A stretch of DNA of 64,000 nt from Senegalimassilia faecalis. Its GTDB lineage: Bacteria > Actinomycetota > Coriobacteriia > Coriobacteriales > Eggerthellaceae. The DNA is taken from the NCBI RefSeq assembly GCF_004135645.1, contig NZ_SDPW01000001.1, positions 186,001 to 250,000 on the forward strand, read 5' to 3'. A program made the position numbers and the translations under genes. Below the pieces are notes generated by a model. It was given only the letters and a program-made list of their open reading frames with translations. It ran no database searches and was not told where the DNA came from. This document shows positions 44,055-51,468 of the stretch, in pieces (position 1 is the first letter of the stretch; each line of letters starts with the position of its first letter).

Positions 44055-44139
44055 TGGTGCGGGCGAAAGGACTTGAACCTTCACGAGTTTCCCCACCAGA
44101 ACCTAAATCTGGCGCGTCTGCCAATTCCGCCACGCCCGC
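44055..44139 (-). tRNA. tRNA-Leu (anticodon TAG)
   Basis: The minus strand folds as a long-variable-arm tRNA: acceptor GCGGGCG/CGCCCGC, encoded CCA, anticodon loop with TAG (GATTTAGGT) and T-arm GGTTCAAGTCC. The 85 nt length and the long variable arm fit leucine. Confidence 0.95.
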
Positions 44140-44296
44140 ACGCGGTCTAACGCGCGAGTTGCGCCCGCCAATCATAGCAAAAGGAGCGCGCCCGGCGAAG
44201 CATTGATTCCGCCAGAAAAGCCGTTAACGGTCGATTTAATCGTTTGGAAACAAAACGCGATACGCTATCGAGACGATTCGGGGCGATGCGGCCAGG

Positions 44297-45607
44297 TTAT
44301 TCCTCAAGCGTGGCGAAATAAACGTTACCGCGCTTTTCGACTTTGATGTCCCCCAGCGATGCCACGAACTGGCGCATTTGCGAGAAGCCGTGATCGCGCA
44401 CCTTGAAGTCCTTGAACGTTGCGCGTACCCGCTTCGTCAGCTCGGCCACGCTAACGCCTTCGGCACCTGCGTTGCGCACCGCATCGAACACGACAGATTC
44501 GGGCGTTTGCGCGGGCTCGGCTTGCGCAGGCGCGGTTTGCTGCGCAGGCTCGATTGATGCAGGGGCGTCTTGCAGCTCAGGAGCATCTTGCGCCGGGGCT
44601 ATTTGCGCACGCGAGGTTGGAGGAAGCTCAGCTTCACCGTCGGGCGCATCCTGTTCCGCGGCTGCAGCCTCAGAAGCCACGCCCTGATCGACCGCGACCT
44701 GCTGGTCCTGTTCGGGAGTTTCCGCAGCAGCGGACTTCGCGCGACCTCGGCGAGAGCGACCGCGACGCGAGCGCTTCGGCTTCTCGTTCTCTTGTTTCTC
44801 GGCAGTATCCTGTTGGGGGTTCGCCTTGCCGTCAGCCGTATCGGCCACTTCGGCGCCAACCGATACCACCTCGGTAAGCTCCACCATAACGCTGGAACCG
44901 TCTTTGATGACCTGCACGCTGGCGAACTCCCCCAGCAGCTTCGTAAGCTGGTTCGTGCCGTAGCTGCGCACGTCGAAATCGGGATAGCGCTTCAGCAGGC
45001 GGCTTCCCACCTCGCCAAGACCCGTGGCCTTGCCGTTGTTCTGGTTGTCGGTGACGATGTCCACAACGGCGCGCTCGACCTGCTCGACCGCCGGGCCGCT
45101 GCCCTGCCCCGCTCCGGCGGCTTGCCCGCGATGGCCGCGGCGGCCGGACTGCTTACCGTCTTCGCCCACCAGCAGCTCAAGCGTGGTGAAGATGTCGCAC
45201 GCCTTGCGAAACGGCGTGGGCGTTTTCTTCTCGCCCATGCCGATGACCGTCAGGCCGCTTTCGCGGATGCGGCTGGCCAGGCGCGTGAAGTCGCTGTCGC
45301 TCGACACGATGCAGAAGCCCTCGACGGAGTTCGTGTACATGATGTCCATGGCGTCGATGATCATGGCCGAGTCCGTGGCGTTTTTGCCGGTGGTGTAGCT
45401 GAACTGCTGGATGGGCGTGATGGAATTCTCCAGCAGGGCGTCCTTCCATTTCGCGTGAAGCGTGCTGGTCCAGTCGCCGTAGATGCGCTTGTACGTGATG
45501 GTGCCGTACTTCGACAGCTCATCCGTGATGGGCTTGATGTATTTCGCCGACACGTTGTCCGCATCGATGATAAGCGCGAACCGCTTCTCGGACGGTTTGG
45601 AATCCAT
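44297..45607 (-). CDS. NYN-domain RNase-like protein with two OST-HTH (LOTUS) domains
   Basis: A 436-residue protein. Residues 1-150 form a NYN/PIN-like nuclease domain: ALIIDADNVS (D15, D17), KNATDSAMIIDAMDIM (D79, D85) and VSSDSDFTRL (D104, D106), with all acidic residues kept. Residues about 172-245 and 369-434 look like OST-HTH/LOTUS domains (VERAVVDIVTDNQNN; VSVAELTKRVRATFKDFKVR). Between them is a 120-residue Pro/Ala/Gln/Glu linker with a basic patch KRSRRGRSRRGRA (278-290). LOTUS domains bind RNA, often G-rich or G-quadruplex RNA, and NYN domains cut RNA. AAGGAG lies 6 bases before ATG 45607. It is monocistronic. Target and biological role are unknown. Confidence 0.88.
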   Translation of the reverse strand: MDSKPSEKRFALIIDADNVSAKYIKPITDELSKYGTITYKRIYGDWTSTLHAKWKDALLENSITPIQQFSYTTGKNATDSAMIIDAMDIMYTNSVEGFCIVSSDSDFTRLASRIRESGLTVIGMGEKKTPTPFRKACDIFTTLELLVGEDGKQSGRRGHRGQAAGAGQGSGPAVEQVERAVVDIVTDNQNNGKATGLGEVGSRLLKRYPDFDVRSYGTNQLTKLLGEFASVQVIKDGSSVMVELTEVVSVGAEVADTADGKANPQQDTAEKQENEKPKRSRRGRSRRGRAKSAAAETPEQDQQVAVDQGVASEAAAAEQDAPDGEAELPPTSRAQIAPAQDAPELQDAPASIEPAQQTAPAQAEPAQTPESVVFDAVRNAGAEGVSVAELTKRVRATFKDFKVRDHGFSQMRQFVASLGDIKVEKRGNVYFATLEE

Positions 45608-45749
45608 GTGATGCTCCTTATATCATTGGTGCTCGAATGCGAGCGAATGGTTTCTTGACATATTACGCCAGAAACGCCGCAGACAGAAAAGCACCGCAAA
45701 TGAGGGCGAGATGGCGAATGCAGGTATCCGCGAATTTTTAGCAAAAAGA

Positions 45750-45775
45750 AAAAGCCCTCATTTCTGAGGGCTTTG
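45750..45775 (-). terminator. Second terminator of the tRNA-Lys block (duplicated copy)
   Basis: A 10-base stem (AAAGCCCTCA with TGAGGGCTTT), loop TTTC, and a minus-strand tail TTTTTC. It is nearly identical to the terminator at 45935-45960, and both are preceded by a tRNA-Lys 3' end. Confidence 0.8.
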
Positions 45776-45783
45776 CATTCACC

Positions 45784-45804
45784 TGGTGGACCGTCGGGGA
45801 CTCG
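45784..45804 (-). pseudogene. tRNA-Lys 3' end fragment
   Basis: These 21 bases are identical to the last 21 bases of the two tRNA-Lys genes, through CCA. The match stops abruptly at CTCG, so the 5' three quarters of the tRNA are missing. It cannot fold as a tRNA. It is followed by the duplicated terminator, so a third tRNA-Lys was probably broken here, or the fragment is an att-type junction. Confidence 0.75.
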
Positions 45805-45934
45805 CGTATTCGCTGCGCGAATCCGCACCCCTCCCTCGCAAGCTCGGTCGGGCGTTTCGCTAAAAACGTGCCACTGGCACGTTTTCTTTACGCGAAACCA
45901 CCTCATCGGTTCGAGTCCCTGAAATGTTTACCGA
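45805..45934. repeat. Nested inverted repeats between the tRNA-Lys fragment and terminator
   Basis: The stretch between the broken tRNA end and the true tRNA-Lys terminator has no ORF. GGGACTCG (45797-45804) pairs with CGAGTCCC (45912-45919). Inside are ATTCGC/GCGAAT, GTTTCGC/GCGAAAC and AAAACGTGCC/GGCACGTTTT. The nested layout could be a folded RNA or the remains of a small element. 45608-45749 shows nothing else beyond the NYN leader. Confidence 0.5.
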
Positions 45935-45960
45935 AAAGAAAAGCCCTCATTGCTGAGGGC
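45935..45960 (-). terminator. Terminator of the tRNA-His/Lys/Lys operon
   Basis: A stem GCCCTCA/TGAGGGC with loop GCAA and minus-strand tail TTTTCTTTTC follows tRNA-Lys by 11 bases. Confidence 0.85.
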
Positions 45961-45971
45961 CTGATTTCACA

Positions 45972-46047
45972 TGGTGGACCGTCGGGGACTCGAACCCCGG
46001 ACCTTGGGATTAAGAGTCCCCTGCTCTACCAACTAAGCTAACGGTCC
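45972..46047 (-). tRNA. tRNA-Lys (anticodon CTT), copy 1
   Basis: A 76-nt cloverleaf on the minus strand: acceptor GGACCGT/ACGGTCC, encoded CCA, anticodon loop CTCTTAA (CTT) and T-arm GGTTCGAGTCC. It is identical to the second copy 41 bases upstream, so the two arose by duplication. Confidence 0.96.
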
Positions 46048-46088
46048 AAAGAAAAGATATGTGAAAGTTCGATAGATGCTGTTTAAAA

Positions 46089-46164
46089 TGGTGGACCGTC
46101 GGGGACTCGAACCCCGGACCTTGGGATTAAGAGTCCCCTGCTCTACCAACTAAGCTAACGGTCC
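46089..46164 (-). tRNA. tRNA-Lys (anticodon CTT), copy 2
   Basis: It has the same sequence and fold as copy 1, with anticodon CTT and encoded CCA. It lies between tRNA-His and copy 1 in one operon. Confidence 0.96.
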
Positions 46165-46197
46165 AAAGTAAACAAACATCTTGTCAATCTCGCGCGC

Positions 46198-46275
46198 TGG
46201 GGTGGGTGAAGGGATTCGAACCCTCGACCTCCAGAGCCACAATCTGGCGCCCTAACCAACTAGGCCACACCCACC
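46198..46275 (-). tRNA. tRNA-His (anticodon GTG)
   Basis: A minus-strand cloverleaf with GTGGGTG/CACCCAC acceptor, an extra 5' G, discriminator C, encoded CCA and anticodon loop TTGTGGC (GTG). The extra G and the C73 are the histidine identity elements. It is the first gene of the tRNA operon. Confidence 0.95.
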
Positions 46276-46290
46276 AAGGCGCGAGTAAGT

Positions 46291-46318
46291 ATTATACGCA
46301 CTTCCCAGATACGCGCAA
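46291..46318 (-). promoter_or_regulatory. Promoter of the tRNA-His/Lys/Lys operon
   Basis: On the minus strand TTGCGC (46318-46313) and TATAAT (46296-46291), spaced 16, lie about 15 bases before tRNA-His. The hexamers match those of the rplS promoter. Confidence 0.7.
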
Positions 46319-46361
46319 CCCCCTTTTTGAAACTTTTTTCGCCAATGCGAAAACTCGGCCG

Positions 46362-48029
46362 CTACTCGCGAGTGAAACGCCGGGCGAACAGGTACGTGAT
46401 GGCGAAGTACGCGCCGTAGACCACCAGGAAGCACGCCGCCACGAACGCCGCGGTTGCGCCGATCTCGAAGCGGCCGAACACCTCCACCACGTCGGCCACC
46501 ACGTACATCGCACACGCCGAATGGGCAACGGCCAACAACAGCGGAAGCAGGAAGTACACGAGCACTTGCGCAAACAGCGCACGGGAAAGCATGCCCTCAG
46601 GCGCGCCGAGCTTGCGTAGCAACCCGTAGCGCTGGGCGTTATCCGACGCCTCGGAAAGCTGCTGGATGGACAGAATGGCTGCACAGGCGATTACCAGCAC
46701 GAAGCCAAGGTAGATGGCCAAGTACCCTACGATGGTCGAGATGCCCACGTTTTGCTGATAGCAATCAATACGAGATATGTTCCTATCAACCGGCCACGTG
46801 TCGGGATTGTCGGAAAGCTGCACGGACGAGAGCGCTTCGCGCAAGCCATCGGCAGCCGCATCGTCTTGGCACGTGATGTTCAGGACGCTTTGCGCGGGAA
46901 GGACGCCTTGCGGCAGGTCCGCATCAGCAACTACCAGCATGCCCGAGTTCATGGGAACGGGCGTGGTTTGCAGGCACGCGTCAAGCGCGTGGGAAAGCTT
47001 CAGGCTGCGGCCCGCAACGGAGACGCTTGGAGCCTCGTTAGCGGCAGCTTCCCAGAACGGCGTCATCATATCCATGTCGTACACCACGGCGCATTCGCCT
47101 GCACCCAGCTGCAGCTGCGGCTTTCCCGCCAGTTCAAGCGCCGCGTTAAGCTGGGAAAGCTTCAGCAGGTACAGCGGCATCTGGCCATAGGCGTCGCCGA
47201 GCTCCTTGTTGTCGACCTTGTCCGTCAGCTTAAAGCCAACTGCCTGTTCCATGTCGGCGTAGGTGATCGGGGCATTCTGGTCCCAGTAGACATCCAGCTG
47301 CACCTTGTTTGCGGCAGCTAAAGCGTCGGCCGCATCGGGCTTGCCAACCGTGCGCAGACTTTGCCCCAGACCTTCAACCATGTTGTAGTCAAGCGATGCG
47401 GCATAGCTTATATAAGGGTTTGCTTCCTCGTCCATCGCATAGACGCCGGACAAATACGATGTCACGCTCATGCCATACGGCGTACCTTTCGACAGCGAAG
47501 ATTCGGTGGCGTCGCGCAGGCCCAAACCGCTGCACACGCTGGTAAGCGCCAGGAACAACACCATGCACACCACGGTCAGCGAGGCGAACGCCGTGTTCAC
47601 GCGGCTGGCCAGCTGCTGCACCGTGAACGGCGCCAAGCCGCGCAGGTACAGCGAGGGAATGAGCTTCGCCATGCGCACAAGGAATCCCGACAAGCTGAAG
47701 AAGAACAGCGCCGTGCCAGCGCACACCAGCACCACCGACGCTGTGAACTGGGGCGACAGATTCATAAGGCCATTGTCCACCAGCAGCTTGTACGCAATGC
47801 CCATCAAGGCCAACGATACAGCGAACAGGGCAAGCGAAACGGGAATGGAGCGCAGCTTCTGCACCTCGACGCGCCTTGAGGCCTGCATAAGATCGATGAG
47901 CCTCGTGCGGGAAACAGTGCGCACGTTCAGCGCCGCAGCAAGAGCGAAGATGGCGCCGAACACGCACACGGTTTGCAGAAGCGAGCGCGCCGAAAACGCG
48001 AACGCCAGGCCATGATGGCTATCGCCCAT
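46362..48029 (-). CDS. FtsX/BceB-type ABC permease lacking its N-terminal part
   Basis: About 555 residues are visible. Membrane spans come in order: SLLQTVCVFGAIFALAAAL, SIPVSLALFAVSLALMGIA, FTASVVLVCAGTALFFFSL, ASLTVVCMVLFLALTSVC, a 200-residue external domain, then IVGYLAIYLGFVLVIACAA and two more to the end. That is seven spans of the ten expected in BceB-type permeases (about 650-680 residues). The first three spans are absent. The frame stays open further upstream, but only as antisense of the adjacent kinase gene. ATG 48029 has no good ribosome site. No ABC ATPase gene is nearby. It is probably a non-functional remnant of a peptide-efflux or bacitracin-type system. Confidence 0.75.
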   Translation of the reverse strand: MGDSHHGLAFAFSARSLLQTVCVFGAIFALAAALNVRTVSRTRLIDLMQASRRVEVQKLRSIPVSLALFAVSLALMGIAYKLLVDNGLMNLSPQFTASVVLVCAGTALFFFSLSGFLVRMAKLIPSLYLRGLAPFTVQQLASRVNTAFASLTVVCMVLFLALTSVCSGLGLRDATESSLSKGTPYGMSVTSYLSGVYAMDEEANPYISYAASLDYNMVEGLGQSLRTVGKPDAADALAAANKVQLDVYWDQNAPITYADMEQAVGFKLTDKVDNKELGDAYGQMPLYLLKLSQLNAALELAGKPQLQLGAGECAVVYDMDMMTPFWEAAANEAPSVSVAGRSLKLSHALDACLQTTPVPMNSGMLVVADADLPQGVLPAQSVLNITCQDDAAADGLREALSSVQLSDNPDTWPVDRNISRIDCYQQNVGISTIVGYLAIYLGFVLVIACAAILSIQQLSEASDNAQRYGLLRKLGAPEGMLSRALFAQVLVYFLLPLLLAVAHSACAMYVVADVVEVFGRFEIGATAAFVAACFLVVYGAYFAITYLFARRFTRE

Positions 48030-49073
48030 TACAAGAGCTTGGACCGCTTCCCCACGTGGATGTGGATTCGCGACGACGGCTACACGCTTGTTTTGGGCGC
48101 GCCTGACGACTCGTACGTGTTCTACTCGCTGCAGTTCCCCATCGATCGGTTGCTGGCCTACCCGTTGTACGTGTTGGCCGTGCTGTTCGTGGACGCGCTC
48201 ATCCTGTTCTGCATGTACGCCGTGGCGCGCAGGCGTGCGCAGCGAGCGGTCAAGCCCGTCACCGAAGCGCTGGACGCGCTGTCGCGCGGGCAGTCGGCCG
48301 AGGTGACGTTTGGAGGCGACCTGGCGGAAATCGGCAACCGCTTGACGGACGTGTCGCGCATCATCGAGCGCAAGGACTCGGCGCGGGCGTTGTGGATTCG
48401 CGGCGTGTCGCACGATATCCGCACGCCGCTTTCGCTGGTAGTCGGACAGGCCGATGCCATCGCGCGTCGCGATGACGCTCCGGCCGACGTGCGCGAACAG
48501 GCGGGCGCCGTCCGCGAGCAGGGCATGAAGATCGCCGCGCTGGTGACCGACCTGAACACGGCGGCGCAGCTAGATTACGACGCGAAACCCGTGCAGACCG
48601 AGCGCGTGGCGCTGTCGCGCATCGTGCGCGATGCCTGCGCACGGCATATCAACGAAGGCTTCGATGACGCTTTCCCGCTGACCTGCAACATAGACAAGGC
48701 AGCAGCAGACGCCGCTGTTTTAGGCGACGAGCGCCTGCTGACCCGAGCGGCGGAAAACCTGCTGGCGAACGCCCGGTCGCACAACCCGCAAGGATGCGCG
48801 GTGCACGTGGCGCTGGAGCCGGCGGGCACGGGGTCCGTGAGCATGCGCGTAGCCGATACGGGCTGCGGCGCTGCGCCCGAGCAGCTTGACGCCATTCGCG
48901 CGCGCATCGAGCGAGCACAGCGCACGGGCACGGTTGCCGCGGCGTACGGCGAAGAGCACGGCCTGGGGCTGGTGCTGGTCGACCGCATCGCTCGCGCGCA
49001 CGGCGGGACGTTTTCCGTGGACGGGTCGCAAGCCGGCTTCACGGCCACGGTAACGCTGCCGCTGGCTCCTTAG
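48012..49073 (+). CDS. Sensor histidine kinase lacking its N-terminal part
   Basis: About 353 residues. It begins with the end of an extracytoplasmic domain (RFPTWMWIRDDGYTLVLGAP). One membrane span follows (AYPLYVLAVLFVDALILFCM), then a HAMP-like stretch. Next come the HisKA motif VSHDIRTPLSLVVG with the phospho-acceptor His, and the ATPase domain (ENLLANARSH, VADTGCGAAPEQ, EEHGLGLVLVDRIARAHGG). A normal kinase of this class has a first membrane span, which is missing. ATG 48012 lacks a ribosome site and overlaps the permease remnant. No response regulator is adjacent. The kinase core looks intact, so a low-level orphan activity cannot be excluded. Confidence 0.75.
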   Translation: MMAIAHYKSLDRFPTWMWIRDDGYTLVLGAPDDSYVFYSLQFPIDRLLAYPLYVLAVLFVDALILFCMYAVARRRAQRAVKPVTEALDALSRGQSAEVTFGGDLAEIGNRLTDVSRIIERKDSARALWIRGVSHDIRTPLSLVVGQADAIARRDDAPADVREQAGAVREQGMKIAALVTDLNTAAQLDYDAKPVQTERVALSRIVRDACARHINEGFDDAFPLTCNIDKAAADAAVLGDERLLTRAAENLLANARSHNPQGCAVHVALEPAGTGSVSMRVADTGCGAAPEQLDAIRARIERAQRTGTVAAAYGEEHGLGLVLVDRIARAHGGTFSVDGSQAGFTATVTLPLAP

Positions 49074-49243
49074 GCGCGCTTGCGGGCGCCCTCAACAAGT
49101 TGCGGGGAGCTGGGGGGTGGCGCCGGGGTGGAGCTGGCACCACCAAGAGGGACGCCGGAGGCAGGATGAGCGCCTTCAACAAGCGCGGCAACCTGCTTTT
49201 TACCATAGGGCTATCCGCCCGTTTTCGTGCCGTCCCCCATCAG

Positions 49244-49273
49244 GAGAATTTTGAGCAAATGCTCAAAATTCTC
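49244..49273. promoter_or_regulatory. AT-rich palindrome upstream of the Na+/H+ antiporter
   Basis: GAGAATTTTGAGCA and TGCTCAAAATTCTC form a near-perfect 14-base inverted repeat around AA. It is the only strong feature in 49074-49349, about 75 bases before the antiporter start. It could be an operator or a dispersed palindrome. A TACAAT hexamer (49307-49312) follows as a possible -10 box. Confidence 0.45.
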
Positions 49274-49349
49274 TGACCGTTAATCCGATGAAGTCGACCG
49301 TTCGGATACAATAAAGGGCAATCCCACTTGCAAAAGGAGATGCCCGCCT

Positions 49350-51407
49350 ATGGAGACATTCCTGCTGATATTGCTTATGCTGGCCGCCGTGCTTGCGTCG
49401 TCGGTTATCGACCAGCTTGTGCCGAAGGTGTCTTCACCGCTTATCCAGATTGGATTGGGCCTGGTCATCACCGTGGTTGCAGGCCATCAAATCGACCTGT
49501 TGTTCGATCAATCCGAGTTGTTCTTGGTGCTGTTTATCGCACCGCTTCTGTTCCACGAGGCGAAAGAAGCCAACAAAACAGAACTGTGGCGCAACCGCCA
49601 TTCCATCTTGTCGCTGGCCATCGGGCTGGTGCTGGCCATCATCGTGGGCGTTGGCTTCTTCGTGCACGCCATCGTGCCGTCCATCTCGCTTGCCGCCGCG
49701 CTGGCGCTAGGCGCCGCGCTTGGCCCCACCGACCCCATCGCCGTGTCCGCCGCCTCGAAAGACGCCGACATCAGCCCGCGCTGCAAGGCGCTGCTGAAAG
49801 GCGAATCGCTTATCAACGACGCTTCGGGCATCGTGGCGTTCCAGTTTGCCATCGCCGCCGCCATGACGGGCGCGTTCTCCCCCGCCAAAGCCATTGGCGA
49901 GTTCTTCATCGAATTCGTCGGCGGCATTGCGTTCGGTTTGATTCTTGGCATCATCGGCAACCTGATCGTGCGCCTGGTGCGTTCGTGGGGCCTGGAAAAC
50001 ACGACGTTTCACGTGCTGTTCGAGGTGTTCACGCCGTTCATCGTGTTTTTGGCTGCCGACCAGCTTGGCGGCAGCGGCATCCTGGCCGTGGTTGCCGCCG
50101 GCCTGGTGAACGTCATTGCGCCGCGCACGGCCGGGCCGAACGTATCGCGCCTGAACATCGTGTCCACCAGCGTGTGGCGCGTCATTTCGTTCACGCTTAA
50201 CGGCATCGTGTTCGTGCTGCTGGGCACGCAGCTGCCGCGCGCCATGGAAACCACGTGGAACAACGTGACCATACCGAACTGGAAGCTGCTGCTGTACGTG
50301 GTGGCCATCACGGCCATCCTCATTGCCGTGCGCTTCGTGTGGGTGCTTATCATGGAGCGCATCCACCACCGACATGTGGCCCAGCGCAAGGAAAAAGCGG
50401 CGAAAGAAACGAACTCCATCCCCGAGCCGCGCAAGACGCTGGCGCACGACATCCGCTCCGCCGCTATCATGACGTTAGGCGGCCCGAAAGGCACCGTCAC
50501 GCTTGCCGTGATCTTGACGATTCCGCAAGCCATCGCGCAGCGGCAGCTCATCATGTTTCTTGCCTGCGGCGTTATCGTCATGACGCTGCTGTTAGCCACG
50601 TTCGTGGTGCCCATCTTGGCACCGCAGAAGCAGCGCGTCAACGACGAGCAGCGCCAACGCGACACCGAAGCGAACCTTGAGGTGCTGCGCGTGGTTATCG
50701 AAGAGCTGTCAGGCCGTCAAACGCCCGAGAACCGCGCCGCCACGCAAATCGTCATCCAGCAGTACAACGATCGCATTGGGCGCGTGAAGGAGCTCAACGG
50801 CATCGAAGACGAGCCGAACACGAAGCTGCGCTTGAAAACGCTGGCCTGGGAGCGCACGTACGTGCAACAGCTAGTGGACGACGAGCGCGTCGACCGCTAC
50901 GTAGGCTACCAATACCTGGCGCGCCTTGCCCGCATGGAAGAGCTGATCTTGCACCAGCGCTCGCTGCGCGCCAAGATTCGCCAGCATTGGATTCGCTGGC
51001 GCACGTTCGGAAGGCGAAGCCTGCACGAGATCATACACAAGGTGCCCGGTGCCGAACTGAGCGAGAATGCCCAGACCACGCGCCAGCTGCAAATTAAATG
51101 CTACGAGCACGTGCTCAGCAAGCTGCATGAAGAGATGGCCGGCGATTCGTCCGCAAACGCCGAGGACATCTCGAAGCTGCTCATCGAGTACCAGCGCCTT
51201 TTGCGCACGCTGCGCGCTGCAGCCCCCTCCATCACCACGTTCACGAAGACGCAGGACAAAACCACCGACATCGAACGCATGGCGCTTGAAATCGAGCTTG
51301 AGCAGATAGAAACGCGCTACGACGACGGCGAGCTTTCCCGCGCCGCCGCCAAACGCTTGCGCGAGAACGTGAACCTCATGCAGATGGACCTTGAGGATAA
51401 GGTGTAG
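49350..51407 (+). CDS. CPA1-type Na+/H+ antiporter
   Basis: A 685-residue protein with about 12 membrane spans in the first 420 residues. Core motifs are LGAALGPTDPIAVSAA and GESLINDASGIVAFQFAI (ion-binding Asp-Asn region), followed by GPKGTVTLAVILTIP. The last 270 residues are cytoplasmic and helical (many Glu, Arg and Gln, e.g. EQIETRYDDGELSRAAAKRL), as in long CPA1 proteins. It exchanges Na+ or another cation for H+, for pH and salt control. AAAGGAG lies 10 bases before the ATG. Confidence 0.93.
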   Translation: METFLLILLMLAAVLASSVIDQLVPKVSSPLIQIGLGLVITVVAGHQIDLLFDQSELFLVLFIAPLLFHEAKEANKTELWRNRHSILSLAIGLVLAIIVGVGFFVHAIVPSISLAAALALGAALGPTDPIAVSAASKDADISPRCKALLKGESLINDASGIVAFQFAIAAAMTGAFSPAKAIGEFFIEFVGGIAFGLILGIIGNLIVRLVRSWGLENTTFHVLFEVFTPFIVFLAADQLGGSGILAVVAAGLVNVIAPRTAGPNVSRLNIVSTSVWRVISFTLNGIVFVLLGTQLPRAMETTWNNVTIPNWKLLLYVVAITAILIAVRFVWVLIMERIHHRHVAQRKEKAAKETNSIPEPRKTLAHDIRSAAIMTLGGPKGTVTLAVILTIPQAIAQRQLIMFLACGVIVMTLLLATFVVPILAPQKQRVNDEQRQRDTEANLEVLRVVIEELSGRQTPENRAATQIVIQQYNDRIGRVKELNGIEDEPNTKLRLKTLAWERTYVQQLVDDERVDRYVGYQYLARLARMEELILHQRSLRAKIRQHWIRWRTFGRRSLHEIIHKVPGAELSENAQTTRQLQIKCYEHVLSKLHEEMAGDSSANAEDISKLLIEYQRLLRTLRAAAPSITTFTKTQDKTTDIERMALEIELEQIETRYDDGELSRAAAKRLRENVNLMQMDLEDKV

Positions 51408-51409
51408 AG

Positions 51410-51447
51410 AACGAAAGCGGCCGCCCTGTTGGGCGGCCGCTTTCGTT
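51410..51447. terminator. Bidirectional terminator between the antiporter and argS
   Basis: A perfect 17-base stem starting AACGAAAGCGGCC, with loop TGTT. It ends both convergent genes, which stop 2 bases before it and 22 bases after it. Confidence 0.9.
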
Positions 51448-51468
51448 AGCGGTTACTTGTTCGCCAGG

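Noticed and set aside
48030-48413. N-terminal 128 codons of a 683-codon permease frame.
   Set aside because: This part is the exact antisense of the kinase gene and has no membrane spans. The kinase frame shows family motifs there, so the permease frame is open only by chance.
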